Of a DNA stretch of 64,000 bases, positions 24,090-37,800 are shown one piece after another. A model generated the notes under the pieces. It ran no database searches. It was not told the origin of the DNA and saw nothing but the letters and a program-made list of their open reading frames with translations. The stretch is from Diploscapter coronatus (taxonomy: Eukaryota; Nematoda; Chromadorea; Rhabditida; Rhabditidae): the NCBI GenBank assembly GCA_964036155.1, contig OZ038423.1:60217249-60281248 (forward strand). The letters are read 5' to 3'. Within the stretch, counting starts at the first letter, position 1, and the number at the start of each line of letters is the position of its first letter. The translations under genes were made by a program, and so were the position numbers.

Positions 24090-25867
24090 CGAATTCAGGT
24101 ATTTTTTGTGATTTTAAAATTCGGGTACTCCTTAAAAATCTATTTCTTATTGTTATAAGGATTATATTTTACAGAAAATTATATTCCTAGTCTATTTTAT
24201 GGGTAGATTTTCAAGAAATGAGCCGGTTTGCTGAACTATGTTTCGAAAATCCTACATTTTGTATTGGTGATTCAAAATTGATCGTTTTTATCGCTAAAAT
24301 CCATCAAATTTTTTTATGAATAAGTTTGGAAAAATGTAGCTAGAGAACAGAGTGGCAGAATCTATACCTTTACCTATAGGAAGGGGTATTGACGCAGAGT
24401 TTTGATTCAAATCGTGATTGATAGATTGAAAGAACACTTAAAGGCTGACTCATGGCCAGAAAAATAAAATAGGGCAAGACGGGAGAATATCAATGAAAGA
24501 AAACATGAGCGTGACCTTCCTTATTTACATCATTGATAAAACTTCATTGTCAGTATCAGTTTAGTTTGTCAGTATTAGAAATCATATCATGATGAAGTCT
24601 TTGAAAATCTCTAGAAAATTTGAAAAATCGACTTTTTGAAAATGGCTTTTTAAAACTTTTTTCATCGACAACGAGAAAGCCCAGGACTATTAAAATTTGT
24701 TAAATTTATAACCAATAAATTTTTGAAATTTATAAAGATTGTATTAATTTTTTTGAGATTTATGACCAACGCATTTTTGAAACTTATGAAAAATCTCCAT
24801 ATTTTTGTTTTGATTTCGAACATTTTGAAGGCACATGGTTTTATGAAAATCTGGAAGATTCATCATGGTTCAGAAAAGACGAAAAAGCGGAAAATATTAT
24901 TTTAGAGGCGTGTATTCTTCTTTTCTGCTCTCTCATTTTTATAATCTGCTCCTAGCACATTGATTGACCATTTTCTTTTTCTCTCTTTCTTTTACATACT
25001 ATTTCTTTTAATTTTTTTATTTTCCATCTGTTATTTTTCGTTCTCTCTAATGCTATCCGCAAACCACTTTAACTAAAGCTTTATGTTTCAGTTTTAGAGT
25101 TCAACAATTGACTTATAACTGTAGAAAATTTTCCTTTATCAATACCATTTTGATTCATCGTGATAAGCCTATTTTGCCATGAAAAAATCATTTTGTTTTG
25201 AATTTTCGGTCTTACTAATAAAATTTTAGTAAGAAAAATAGTTTACTTATTTTCCGAGATCATTTTTGGGAAATTTACCGCATTAGGGGGCCAGTTTTTA
25301 GAAAAAAACGTCCTTTTGAAAATTTTCGGCGAAAATCGATTTTTGGAAATTCTCATTTCACTCATGATCGGCTCATTTCGTAATGCAGTTTTCGTGATTT
25401 TTATCGATTTTTAGAAACCTCCAAAAATTTGTTAAAATTTCTGAAAGTTTCTAAAATTTTATGATTCATTTTGTTTATCATTTTCATCGTGATGCGGGCA
25501 TCAAATTTCTGTTATTTTTTTTTAAAAAAACATCATGTCACGCTTTCGTAAGTGCTGAAGCAAACAAAGTTCGAACACAAATTTGATTTTAATCAACTCG
25601 GCCTCTTCGCCTATGTTTCAGCATTGTCTCTGCTCAGCACGCAGAGGAATCGTTATTATTTTCTTATTCATTTCCCTTCTTCTTTCATGACGAACAATTT
25701 TTTTTAATTCTGTAAATTTCGTTTTATTTCGCAGTTTTCAATAAAGTTTGAAATTTTTTTTCGATTTTTTGCCAAAATAGCCCAGCTTGGTCACGGAAAA
25801 CCAATTGCACTACTTATCCTATTTAAAATTTGTATTTTTGGCAAGATCTAGTTTTCAGGACCAGAAA
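24090..25867. other. Spacer and 5' region of the sphingomyelin synthase gene
   Basis: 1.8 kb of AT-rich DNA with no supported exon. It includes a pyrimidine tract with CATACTATTTC near 24994. At its right end GTTTTCAG (25851-25858) lies nine bases before the ATG at 25868, typical of an SL trans-splice acceptor. Confidence 0.6.
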
Positions 25868-28800
25868 ATGCACAATCCGGGGGATGACGGGAGAAAGCCG
25901 GAATCGGGAGCGCACGTCAACGCTGCAGTCGACGAAGAGCAGGATTCTGAAGCAGCGACGACAACGATCAGAGACAGCGATACGGTAGGACAGCGAGGTT
26001 GGTTTAAAACTAATATGAATTTAAAAGTCGTTCAAACGCCGAGAATTGCGGATTATCTTCAACTTTCTTTTTGAATGTTGAATTTGAAATTTTCTGAAAC
26101 ATTGTTTCTTCAAAAATTGGAAAAATATTAAATTTGAAAATTTATCAGAAACGAGCCCTGATCCGCGCTTGGCGGCTTTTCACTCGACTGACGCGACGTT
26201 TTCCGACGACGACGACGACGAGGTGTTTTTGGCCGATAACAAAGCGGGTAAATTTGAAGAAGAAAAATTAGATGAAATATTTTTTGCGAAGAACTGAATT
26301 TTATTTTTTGAATTAGAGCCCGAACCGGTCCGCGTGCACCAGCCTCAATCGCACAGCAAAAACGGTCAATCGGAGCAAAATGAAAAGGACTTGGAGGCGG
26401 GGAGAAGTGGAAGGTAAGAAAATGGAAATTTTTTAAAACTCAAATTAAAATTAAAAATGTTGTCTCTATGGCGGGTGGTCAATTATAATATAGTCTCACT
26501 ATTCCCTCTAACATAAATCGAATGATCCCACGATCTCAAACTATTATTGATCATGCATGAGCTGACGCAATCAATCAACACTAGTAATAAATCGTCTAGC
26601 CGACTGTCGTCTATAAATCAGGAGTTGGGAACATGAGCAGCAATGACCTCGTCAGGTTGAGCCCAAAGAGCCAGCAGATAAACAAGCAAACAACAACACA
26701 CACACCTTATCCAATCCCCTAATCCTAGCCAGGTTCTTCTAGGGTCTCCACAATTTCGGGAAATTCCAGAGAACTCGGCGACCTCCCGCATCCCAAAACA
26801 CCAAAGGGAATCATACCATCTAGACAGCTGCTACACATAACGCACCAACTAACAAATAAAATTTAAAAATTAAAAATAATTAAAAATTTCAGAAACGAGC
26901 CCGAGGTATCAATCAAGCCGCCCCGGACGATCATCACCGTTAGACCACCATCGCCGGATCTCATCGTCGGTTAGTTTATTTATTTTTAAAAATGAAAAAA
27001 TCTAGGTAAGCTTAAAAATTCCATAAAATCTTTATTTTTCGAAACTCCCAGGTCTTCACTTCTTCTTTTATCCTCGATAAGTAAAATAATATCTGTGAAA
27101 ACACGAGACTTCTTCATTTAGGCTTCAAAAATTTTGGACTATCCTTTCTTCAAAAAACTCGCATTGCATTCATTTTACTTTCCTATGTAGACTACAAAAT
27201 TGTCTAGGAAAAATTCTGGATTTTGCTTGTTTCACTACCTTCTGAATTGACTATCCATCTGTGTGAAAAGCCAGATTCTTCTAATTCGAATAATTGCATC
27301 ACCCTCGACTCTTCAAGTAGGTAAAAGCGGGGGTGAGGGCTTTCCAGTGAAATTTACACATAACAATTGACCAATTTTGGATACAATTGTCGAGAGAGAG
27401 AGAGAGAGAGAAATAGTATGGGGAAAGGAGAGAAAGAAGGATAGAAATTAAAAGGAGAAATAGTATATTAAATTGAGAGAGAAAGAAAGAAGAACTGAAA
27501 AAGTAGGGCTATTACGTTAGGTAGTCTCTTTCTCTCTCCTCACGTCTTGCAAATGCCATTCCTAAACATCCTAGAAAAGTAAAAAAAGGGGTCCGTTCCC
27601 GCCTATTTTTCTCTAACACTCAACTTTCCTTACTACCTCTCTTTCTCTCCGTTTTCCATACTATATTCTCCTTTCTCTATCTTTTTACCTCTCACTTTTT
27701 CACGCTATATCTCATCGATTATCCCGAAAAGGAGAGGGTCCGTTGAAGCGTGTGGGAGCCTCAGACTCCCTTGACTTTTTTCTCTTACCCGCTCACTTTC
27801 GAGCACTATTTCTCTTTTCTTTCTTTCTCTCTCTAGTCTCTATATTGCTTCTCTTTCTTTGGATCCTCTAATTTAAAGGTGTTATTTCCCTCCTTCCACC
27901 CTTATTCTTTCAAAAACACTTTCCCAAAGCTATCACTCCTATATATGGATGAGGCTTATGGAAAGGATTTTTCCGGATTATCCAGAGTTTAAATTATCTT
28001 CTGCTGAAAATGTGATGTTCTAGAATTCAATTTTCTATTTTTCTGTTCTAGAAAGCTAGAAAGTTTGATCACCCTGATTTTTGTGAGGAGGAAAACAAGA
28101 TTCTCCCCGACACATCATTTTAGGGACGGCGTCCCGAAAATTATGCTAATTTTGAGAGATAGCGAAAGAGAAAGAATAGCTAATTTTTCCTGCGGATTTT
28201 CAACCAAATAGCCCCCGAACTTTGTCTGGTTTCCATATTTTTCTGGGCTAAATTTTTTGATTCAAAAATTCTATGATAAGGGATAGGTCTCAAAAACTAC
28301 ATAGAATATATTTTTCTATCTTTATTTATGATGACTCAACAAATTCTGTGATAAGTGATAGATTTGAAAACCGGTTGATATATAATTTTTGATAAATACC
28401 AATTTTTAGGAGATCTACATTTCAAATTTCGTTATTTTTGACGGTGTGCGTCAGGTATTACGTCGGTATTTTGGGGTGAGTAAAAAGTGATGGGCGAGGG
28501 ATAATTGATTTTGAGAGAGGTGCAGAGAGGGAGAATAACAACTGACATATCTCTAAAGGCCTTTTATCCTTCATCCAGAATTTCCTCTATCCTAGTATTT
28601 TTCCTCCGATGTTTTTTTCGGAATACTAATATCAATTTTTCACCGCATTTTTCAAAATCGCTCTCTTCTAATTTTGTAGTTTTCTAAAAAGATTTTTTTA
28701 TTTTTAGACGTCAATACTTTTCTTACAATCGATATTATAAAAGATTTTCTAGTTCATCCCAAATTTTTTGAAACTTACTTTTTCTCCAAATAAGATGAGG

Positions 28801-31800
28801 TTCAAAAAGTTCGCCCTAAATCTAATTTTAACCCGATTTTCGAACAATGATATTCCTGATCTAATGCACGGGCTGATTTTCAAGATTTTCGGATTCTAGG
28901 TTTTCTGAAAAATATCATGGAAATTTAGGAGACTTAGGGAAAAAGACCTTTTCAAGAAACGAGGCAAATTTTCAAGTGGTCTTTAAACAAGGAAAACCCT
29001 TGCGTCACTGATATCACGCTTTAAGAGAAGATTATCCTAAATCGATTGGATTTTTGAAATCTCAGCTTGTTTTCTTGCTCTATGATTTAACATGGGATGC
29101 GAGATTTTCTAAAATTTGAATTTTTACGAAATTCAAAATCTACTAAGATTAAATGTTCTTTTCTGATATTTTAATCACCATTTTCGGAAAATACTTAGGA
29201 AGTTTAGTTGAATTCTAAAATTTTGTCATCGAATTCATAAGATTCCCTCTTTTACCGATGGGTTCTATTGCTATCAAATTAGAATCAGGTCACCCTGTCA
29301 TTAAAAGGCTTATCTATCGTTTTTTTCTGCGTCAGCATATTTGAATTTTTTAACAAAGAAAATTTTGTTCGTCAGGGTCTAGATTCAATCAGGCTGATTG
29401 ATTTTTTAAAATAGGTTTAAAGATTTTCAAAGTCAAATATAACTTCCCCTACCTTCGATCCTTTCTAATTTCATTTTTTATCCCTGGAAAATGTTATTCA
29501 ATTTTTGAGCGTTGAAAATATCATCATTCTTCCGAATGTATTGAAACAATTTGTAGGTTTCGAATCTTTTCATAAAAATGTAATTAAAAATACCGTCATT
29601 CAACTTATTCCTCATTTATCCTCAAAAATCTTTTCAACAAGAAATTCGAAATTTCAAAACTTGTCACAGAAATAGCATCAAAATATCACCCATTCAGTCC
29701 TTTTTCACCAAAGTTCTATTCGATTGAAAATCTGAAAAATAAGTGCATAAAATGCGATTCCCCTCTAGAATACTGGTTTTTCGAGGCAAAGAATTAGCGC
29801 CTATGATTCTTTGATTCTGATCTTCCTTGAACGTATCACATCACTTCATGCAGATTTATTACTCTCGACGAGAAAATTACACATATCAGCCTGTTTTCAA
29901 GGTCTACCTCTTTATCATGTGACGAGACTTTCAAAGAAAGCTGTTTTTCAATTTTCATTTTTTTTAACAGAAATTTGTATCTGGTTGGAAAAAATTAGGT
30001 TAGTAGGGGAAAGAATGCAAAATTTTCGAAAGAAAAATCAGTTTTTTTTTTGTAAATTTTGTCTCTTATTGTAGGATGAGATTTTTATGTTAAAAAATAC
30101 AAATTTTTGTAAAAGAAGAAAAACTCTAGGTTAGTTAGCGGCAAAAAATTGTAAGATTTTCGGTAATTCTCCATTAATGCAGAGATGCAGAGGTGGTATA
30201 TGGGTGGGTGTTTTCGAGTTTTTCGGCAACGTCGGTTACTACAGTTTTCTCACTTCTCTCTCCTTCTCTTAAGCTTGGCCGGTTTTGGTTTCTTTAATTC
30301 TTTTTTCGCTGTCTGGTTTTCTATTTTTCAACACTATTTCTCTTCTTTCTATTCCTTTAACTTGCATACCTTCAGTAATGAAAGACACAGGAACAATTTG
30401 CCGTCCGCGCTATTGACATTTTCTTAGTTACTCGATGAGAAACCGTTTCATACTTTGTCATTATGTAATTCTCGCTTGAAAGGCAAAAATTTCTGACCCC
30501 GTGCCAATCCAAATTTCGATTTTTTCATTGAAGCTTTCGCAAGTTTTTGAAATAACAATAGGGTTTCATGATTTTTCAGAGAATATTTTTCTTCTTTTTA
30601 TGTCAATTTATTATTATATCCAAAAATACAAATTTTGATAAAAAAAAGTTCATATTTCTACTATTTTTTGAAATTAGCATACTTAGCCCCATCCGAGATT
30701 TAAAAAAATGCTAAAACATAAGCCATTTAAATTCCAACTTTTTGATAAGGCAAAGTTAATCATCTTTACTTCTCCCTAAAATCTAATCTAAACTTAATAA
30801 TTCATAAAATGAGATGAAATGTCGTCATCGAAATTTCCTATTTGCCAAGTACAAGGCGCCTACCATTTAGCATAGTGTCATTGTGTGCAGGAACCCACGC
30901 AAAATTGTGTACTTTCTGTCTTTCTTCTTCCTTTAAACTAAACAAATATACTTCACTTCACGGTATGTGGTGGTCATTAGAAAACCGAACACTATTTAAG
31001 TCCGTACAGAGATCAGAAATGGCGTTCCCTGAGCTAATGACTTTGGATTTTATTCTTAACTTTGCAAGCATAGGTTAAAGTAAGTGTACTCGAAGTTAAT
31101 GTTCTTGTTCTTATAGTTTATAGAACACCATCACATCATCATTTTCCTTTGTATATTAATTTTCTGTCTACATCTTTCGCGCTCCCTATTTTCAGCGCTA
31201 TTTCTCTCGCTCTTCTGGCGTCAAAACGATAGTTTACAGCACGCAAAAGCGCATCTCTTTCGAGAGGAGAAAAATAAGAATGCGGAAAATAGTATGGGAA
31301 TTTTCGAGGGCGAAAGATGCAGAGAAAAGAAATAGTATAAAAACACAAGGGAAATAGTGTGGAAAAGAAAGAGGGAAAGATGGAGAAACACAAGAAAACG
31401 ACCTCCATCATTACGAGATGCGCTCGCATACATGTGATTCTGATTTTCATACTTTGCGTCTCTGCACCTTCGAATTTTTACATACCATTTTTCTTTCCCA
31501 CCCTTTTCCCTCCCATTTTCAAATACTATTTCTCTAACTGACCCTGGTCATTTTCATCTTGCTCTCTGTTTACAAAATACCATTCTTTGCGTAAATCGCG
31601 TTCGAAAAAAAATCCGATCACTTTGAGAGTTGTTTTGCTGTGGGATTAGTCACTAGATTTTGAGTATCTCTAGCTCAATGATAAAGAATAGGACCGGAAA
31701 ACAGGCTGACATTTGTTAAAAATATTTCTAATAAGTGGTCACTTTCAAATTTTTGTGAGGTGGTGTTTTCATGCAAGTTATTTTTCTGTTGAATTGTAAA

Positions 31801-34800
31801 GATAGCGTCATCCTTCATATCAATTTTCGCAAATAGTGAATGACGGCTATTTCTCAAATTGTCATCATTTTTAATCCATGTTAAAGGATAAACTTTAAAA
31901 TAGGGTGATATATATTTTGAATTTTAATGATTTTATAATCCACGTTAAAGATCTTTTAAACCGCCTGGTTACTTTTTCTAAATAAAAAAAACTCTTTGAT
32001 CCTATGTTTAAGGATATCTTTTAAATACTGGCTGGCGTATTTCTGATTTTTTGAAATTTTAATCCCGAATAGAGTGGAAAACGACGGAAATGTCTATTTT
32101 CATATTTTTATATACGAGGATTTTTGATTTTATCAGCCATTTGAACGCTGGTCGTCAGGGAATTTTTTCGAAAAAATTATTTAGGGGTGATTTATGGGCT
32201 GAAAATTTAAATTTATTATTTTTGTGAGAGAAAAGCCCAGTTTAGATAGGCCTCAGGAAATTTTTATAAAGTTTGCAAATTTCGAATTGTCATTGTTCGT
32301 CGAGTTTGAATTGAACTTTTCATAAGAAGAACTGCGTTTATGTTTCAGAAAAATTTCTGAATCTTCCTGAATTTCTACCTATTAATTTCTGTTCCTTTCA
32401 ACCATGAAAATGATCTCGCTAAACTTTCTAGTTTCAAGTATGTTTCGAAAAATTTAACAAATTACTTGAACGTTTCCGAGCTTTTCCACATGGCTTTTCC
32501 GCCCTTGAAAGTTTCTTTTAAAAGCTAGGATTTAGAGAAATACTATTGAAAAATGAGAGGGTGGAAAAGAAAGATAAAGTCGGATTATGTATGCCCAAAT
32601 TCGGGATATGTCTTCTTTAAACTTAATCGCGCCCTTGGCGCGAAATTCGAGAAATAACATGGAAAATTGAGTGAGAGAAAGATAGAGAAAGAAATATTAA
32701 TTTCTAAGAAAGAGAGATATCCCTCTTATCATAGGATAAAGGAATAGCATGAAGATTTAAGAGAGTGGAAAAGAAAGACGGAGAAATTCATTGATCCGAA
32801 CTGTGTCATAGATTCACGTTCGACTGTGCGCGTTAGTCAAACGGTTTTACATACTTGTTTGTTTGTTTCTTTCTTTCCTTCCCACTTTGTCATACTATTT
32901 CTCTATCTCCAATCGATCGTATCAACTTTGACCTTATCAAACACTTCTTTTGAGCTCTAAAACATTTACTATTCTAAAATCGAATGCTAAAGCCTAAGAA
33001 CTAATGTCGTATTTTATACGAGACTCCATATCTGATCAAAAATTGCTATAAAATCCTATTTTTACTACTCGAAAATCTGGTTTGGTATTCGAAAATATCT
33101 ATATTTTGGGCTATTTTGATTTTCGGGAACGCCATAATTACCGTGAAAAAGCACTTTCTTTGAAGAGTGCGTTCTAGATCCACACACACACACACACACA
33201 CAATATTGTCTTCGAGCAAATATTTATTTAACCCCTACAATATTGAAATTGCCCTTGGGGCGCGAAATTCGGCACTATCATTTCCGGTCTCGCCGCGTTT
33301 TTCGCGCTCTATTGACAAAAAACTCAGCCACACCCACAGTTTACCGTTTTCACTCGAAGTGATATACTATCATATGATTGTTATTGATTATTCTGCCTGA
33401 GATCGAAAATGGGTGGAACCTCTAAGCACATAGGATTTAACTACGGATGTAAGTTTCTGAAAATTAGGGAATTTAACATTTTAAAAAATATTCATTTTCT
33501 TTTTTATTTGAACTCTAAAATATGTAGAACGAGTCATAGAAGAATTGTCAAGGCTATTTGATAGACTATTTTTGAATTAACCTGAAACATTTAATCTAAA
33601 TTGAATACTAATCTTTTGGTATGCTAATTTTCTTTTTCTATAGTTTCCTTCTACAATGGTGAAATGATTTATCCTTCGCCCCTTGCCTAAATTTCCTTAT
33701 TTCACACTTGACTGACAAATATATTACGGTTTTCGCGCTCCATTGATAAAATCACTTCTTTTGCGTTCGAATGCGAATTGTATAATGCCGTTCCCTTTCC
33801 ATTTTGTTAGCAACACGCCCTAAGCGAAGAAAGAAAGGAAAATAAGTATCACAAGGAAAAGCTGCATCTGATTTTGTTAACCAAACTTGTTTCTGCGTCT
33901 TTTCACTCCCTCAAAAATCCATACTATTTCGCTTTTCTCTAACTCTTTTCCCTGAAAATTCAGTGTTATTTCTCTTCTTTTTCTTTTCCTTGAAAATTCC
34001 ATGCTATTTCCTTCTTTATCTTCCCTTCATCCGAAGATATTTTTAACCATATGACTTTGGTATCTTGCATTTTAGACATGTAAAGATTGAACTTACTCGA
34101 TTTTTACAGAATTTTGAGATCATATGATTTTTATCGACTTCATGTAATGTAATTTCTGAGAAATCATGTCATATCATGGAATTTTCGCGCTTTCTTGATT
34201 TTTCCCCTCGTGATAAGCCAAAGAAAAATGTTTACGGTAACGCGATACAATTTTGGCTTCACAAAATTTTTCGATTTTATATAAACAGCCGAAGAACGTA
34301 CTCTTTATTTTTCTGAAATTCCATTTTTCTTCCAAAAATTCCAAATTCTTCAGGAACTTTATTCATATAATTTTTGTCAAAATATTATCGTTAGAAATTT
34401 GATTCATACATTTTTCTAGAGTATCATTATTCTTAAATTCGATGTGTTGGGCAGTCCCTCTTATTTAATCACAATTCCAAACCTAACCCAAATTAGCATG
34501 CATTATGCTCATCAATCCTCAATGATCTCACTTCTCCACAATCCTCATTAATTGATTCGTTTTCTCCTCGACCGGCTTCCTCTACCTCCCCTGACTTAAA
34601 AGGTTTAACTCAATTTCGAGATTGTCCTTGTTAGACCACTTACGAGTGGCACATCACTATTATTTCAGAAAAGTCTATTGTTTTTTTTTTTTTAAATCTT
34701 ATCTTCCTGAAATTATATTTCCCCAAAACATTAAAAAATCTCTTTCTTATCAGCTCGAATTTTGGGATAGGACGCACTGAAACGGACGTGCCTGCACTAC

Positions 34801-37800
34801 CTTTTCTCCTTAGGAAATATATTTGATAAAGATATTGTTTAGTGATAAGTAAAATGAGCCCATCCTTAGTTTTCTTCTTGCTAATTAAATATGCTTCAAA
34901 GTACGTTTATTATGCAATTTATAAGTTTTCCTATTTATTTTTTAAAATTTCATTCGAGGATATTGATGGGATTGTCAAGTATTTTCATGTATAGCTAGTA
35001 GAATATTTTGAAACTTACTTATGGAAGATATTTTTCATCAGAAAATTTTGTCATGAAGTATCACTAAAAATCTTTATATAAAATGCTCGAAATTTTTGAA
35101 ACTTATAAAACAAATTCTAAAAATAGGCGTGCCTAGGAATATCTACGGATGTTTCTTCATAAATTCGCTGTGTTTCTTCATTTTCTATTTTTTCTTTGTC
35201 TCTCTCATTTTCTGATTATCTATCATTTTCTAACATTTTCCTCTTTTCAGTCGCGACACCTATCAAATACGATATCAATCAAAATTGACTAGACGGTCTT
35301 CATCGCGGCAAATTTCGATAAGACCGCTAGAGAAAGAGAAAATCGAGAAATAGTACGGGATTTTTAAAAGTTAGAGAAGAATAGATGATTAGAGGTAACG
35401 AATTTTGAAGAGAACGAAAGATATAGCTATGAGAAATAGTATTGATTTTGAAGAGGGCTGGAGAAAGTCTTACTTCTGTAAAGAATCTGATAATAATGAC
35501 ACGCCGGGGCATTGAAAACGAAGTGAAAAAGAATGACTCGATGTTTTCACAACTTCTTTGCCGAGACATTATTATCGACTTTTTGATTTTGGAACTTGCG
35601 AAATATTTTGACTTTTGGGATTTTGGTTTTGTTGATTTCCTGATTATGAATTTACTACAGTGAGCCTTCTAAATCTAAATATTGAATTTCTGGAACGTTC
35701 GAAAATTGATAACTTTATTTTTGATTCGAATATCTGAAGGTTCCCGCAATATTTCAACAAGCCTCAGATCCCATTGACATCAAATTTGAAGAACCACTTG
35801 CGCTCCTACATTTGTGAAGCCTATCTTTGCATTTCTACGTGTATTTAGCTCACATTTTTCTCTCGTATCAGATTTAACAATGACATTTAAAAAAATGAAA
35901 TTCATTGAAACATATTTTTAAATTCCAATGTTTTCAGCGATGGACGACGACGGTCCGTCGGGTTCGGGGGTCAGAGAGTCGGGAATTCGGCCAGCGATCG
36001 ACGGATCTACTGGACCTGGAAGGTAAGCAGATTAGAATCACGGATTAAATTCAAATAATACCTATATATAATATATTCGATAGAAAAACTCCGGCTACAA
36101 TTAATCCGTTTATTCCATCAATTTTGAAAGTCCAGTTGAGGTTTAGAATGAGCTTTCAACGTTTGAAATTTCGAATTAACATCTAATTTTTATTTTTCAA
36201 AGAGATTTTATGATTTTAGGCCGCGACGAGTCTGTGGCACAGGCTCCTCGGCCGCGTCATCGTCTTCAGATTCAGAAACCGCCGACGATGCCCCTTTGCT
36301 AGCGGGGAGCAGTGAGAGGAGTCAACCGGTTAGGATAATACCTTTGAAAATTGAATACCGACTTCTCCTTCGAAATTTTTAAGTTGAATGTGACGAACCT
36401 CACATCAAGATGAACACTAGGATAGCTAACGATTCAAATTGATGACGATTTTCGTAAAAAAAAAAAACATTTGAATTTTTAGGGCTGTAGATACTTTGTT
36501 ACCACGAGTGAGCACATTGTTACCAAAAGTGAGTACTTTGCTACCAAAATAGAAATAATGTAGGATAAAAAGAAAAAAAGGAGAAATAGCGTTTGGTAAC
36601 AAAGTGCTCGTTATTTTCTTTGGTAACAAAGTACCTACAGCCAATTTTTAGAAATATTTTCTTCTCGAAACAATGCTCATCCTAAGTGCTCGCATTACCT
36701 TTTCGAAAAGTTTACTTGACAATGATATCTTCTGAAACCTATCTTAGAAATTTCAAAAAATTTTAATGATTGCAAATTTGCAGGTCCGAATCGAGATGCC
36801 CGGTGAGAAGCCGGCAAGTCCTCACGACCGATTTCCTAAGGAACGGGGGAAGGCGATCGCCTGCACGATATTGCTCGTTTTTGCCGCAGTGTTCAACACG
36901 ATCGTACTGAGTTATGTACATGAAAAGGTCGGTTTAAGAATATATGTTTCAGAAAAGATTTTTATAAAAATAATAATTTCCGTCTATAATAGTTGTCTTT
37001 GTTTGGAGTTAAATATGGTAAATGATCAAGTTTTGAAATATACTTCAAAGTAAATGTTTAGTTTTACTAGCAATTCTGCCATTCTTTTTTCTGGTAAAAT
37101 GTTGTATAATTGAAAAATTCTGAAATTTTGGATGTTTCGAAAATTTCCTTACCAAAATACAGACGATGGCTTATAATTCAAGAAAACTTTTCTTTGCTTT
37201 TATATAATGACTTTAAACATTTCTCGATGAATTTGATGTTTCAATGAAAAGCTTATAGAAGTGCGAAAAACAGTCTAGTTATTTGAAAAGAATAAAGTGA
37301 ATTTCAGTTGCCCGATGACCCACCGTTGCCTGACATAGTGTTCGATCACACGCCCTATTTCCCTCTGGGCCTCGATATCTGCGAGTATCTCATGATGGTC
37401 AGCTTCGCGTCCGTCCTATTACTCATGCTATTTCATAGGTAAGGAGAATTTATTCTCTGAATTGCTGCTAGGTAAACCGAAATTATTGCAAACTCGAAAA
37501 ATTGATTCTTTTTTGAAAGATTTGAAAAGTAGCTGTTTAAGATCAGTTATACCATTCGTGCTATTTCATAGGCGAAATATTTAAAGTATAATTTTTAGCA
37601 AGTAAAACTAAAAGTATCAAAACTCATTTAAAAAATTGCATCTTTTCAAAAACATGCAAATTTGATATCGATATGTTTCAAAAGAAGTGATTCATCTGAT
37701 AGAGATAAAAGAAAAGTAATGCGATAATTGTAAAGAGAAAGCTTAAATACAAAAAGCCCTTTCCAGACACCGCTGGATCATGCTGCGTCGACTGACATTC

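Larger units (their letters stand above)
26970..35937. other. 9-kb intron 4 of the SMS gene
   Basis: No exon supported. It is dense in repeats: GA and CT tracts with GAAATAGTATG-type motifs (27411, 27457, 27657, 31286, 31330, 31351, 32891, 33920, 35347, 35432), a ~62-bp degenerate tandem repeat (31660-32080, with a related unit near 28367), and a CA microsatellite. Its size and the in-frame ATG in exon 5 suggest it holds an internal promoter toward its right end. Confidence 0.6.
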
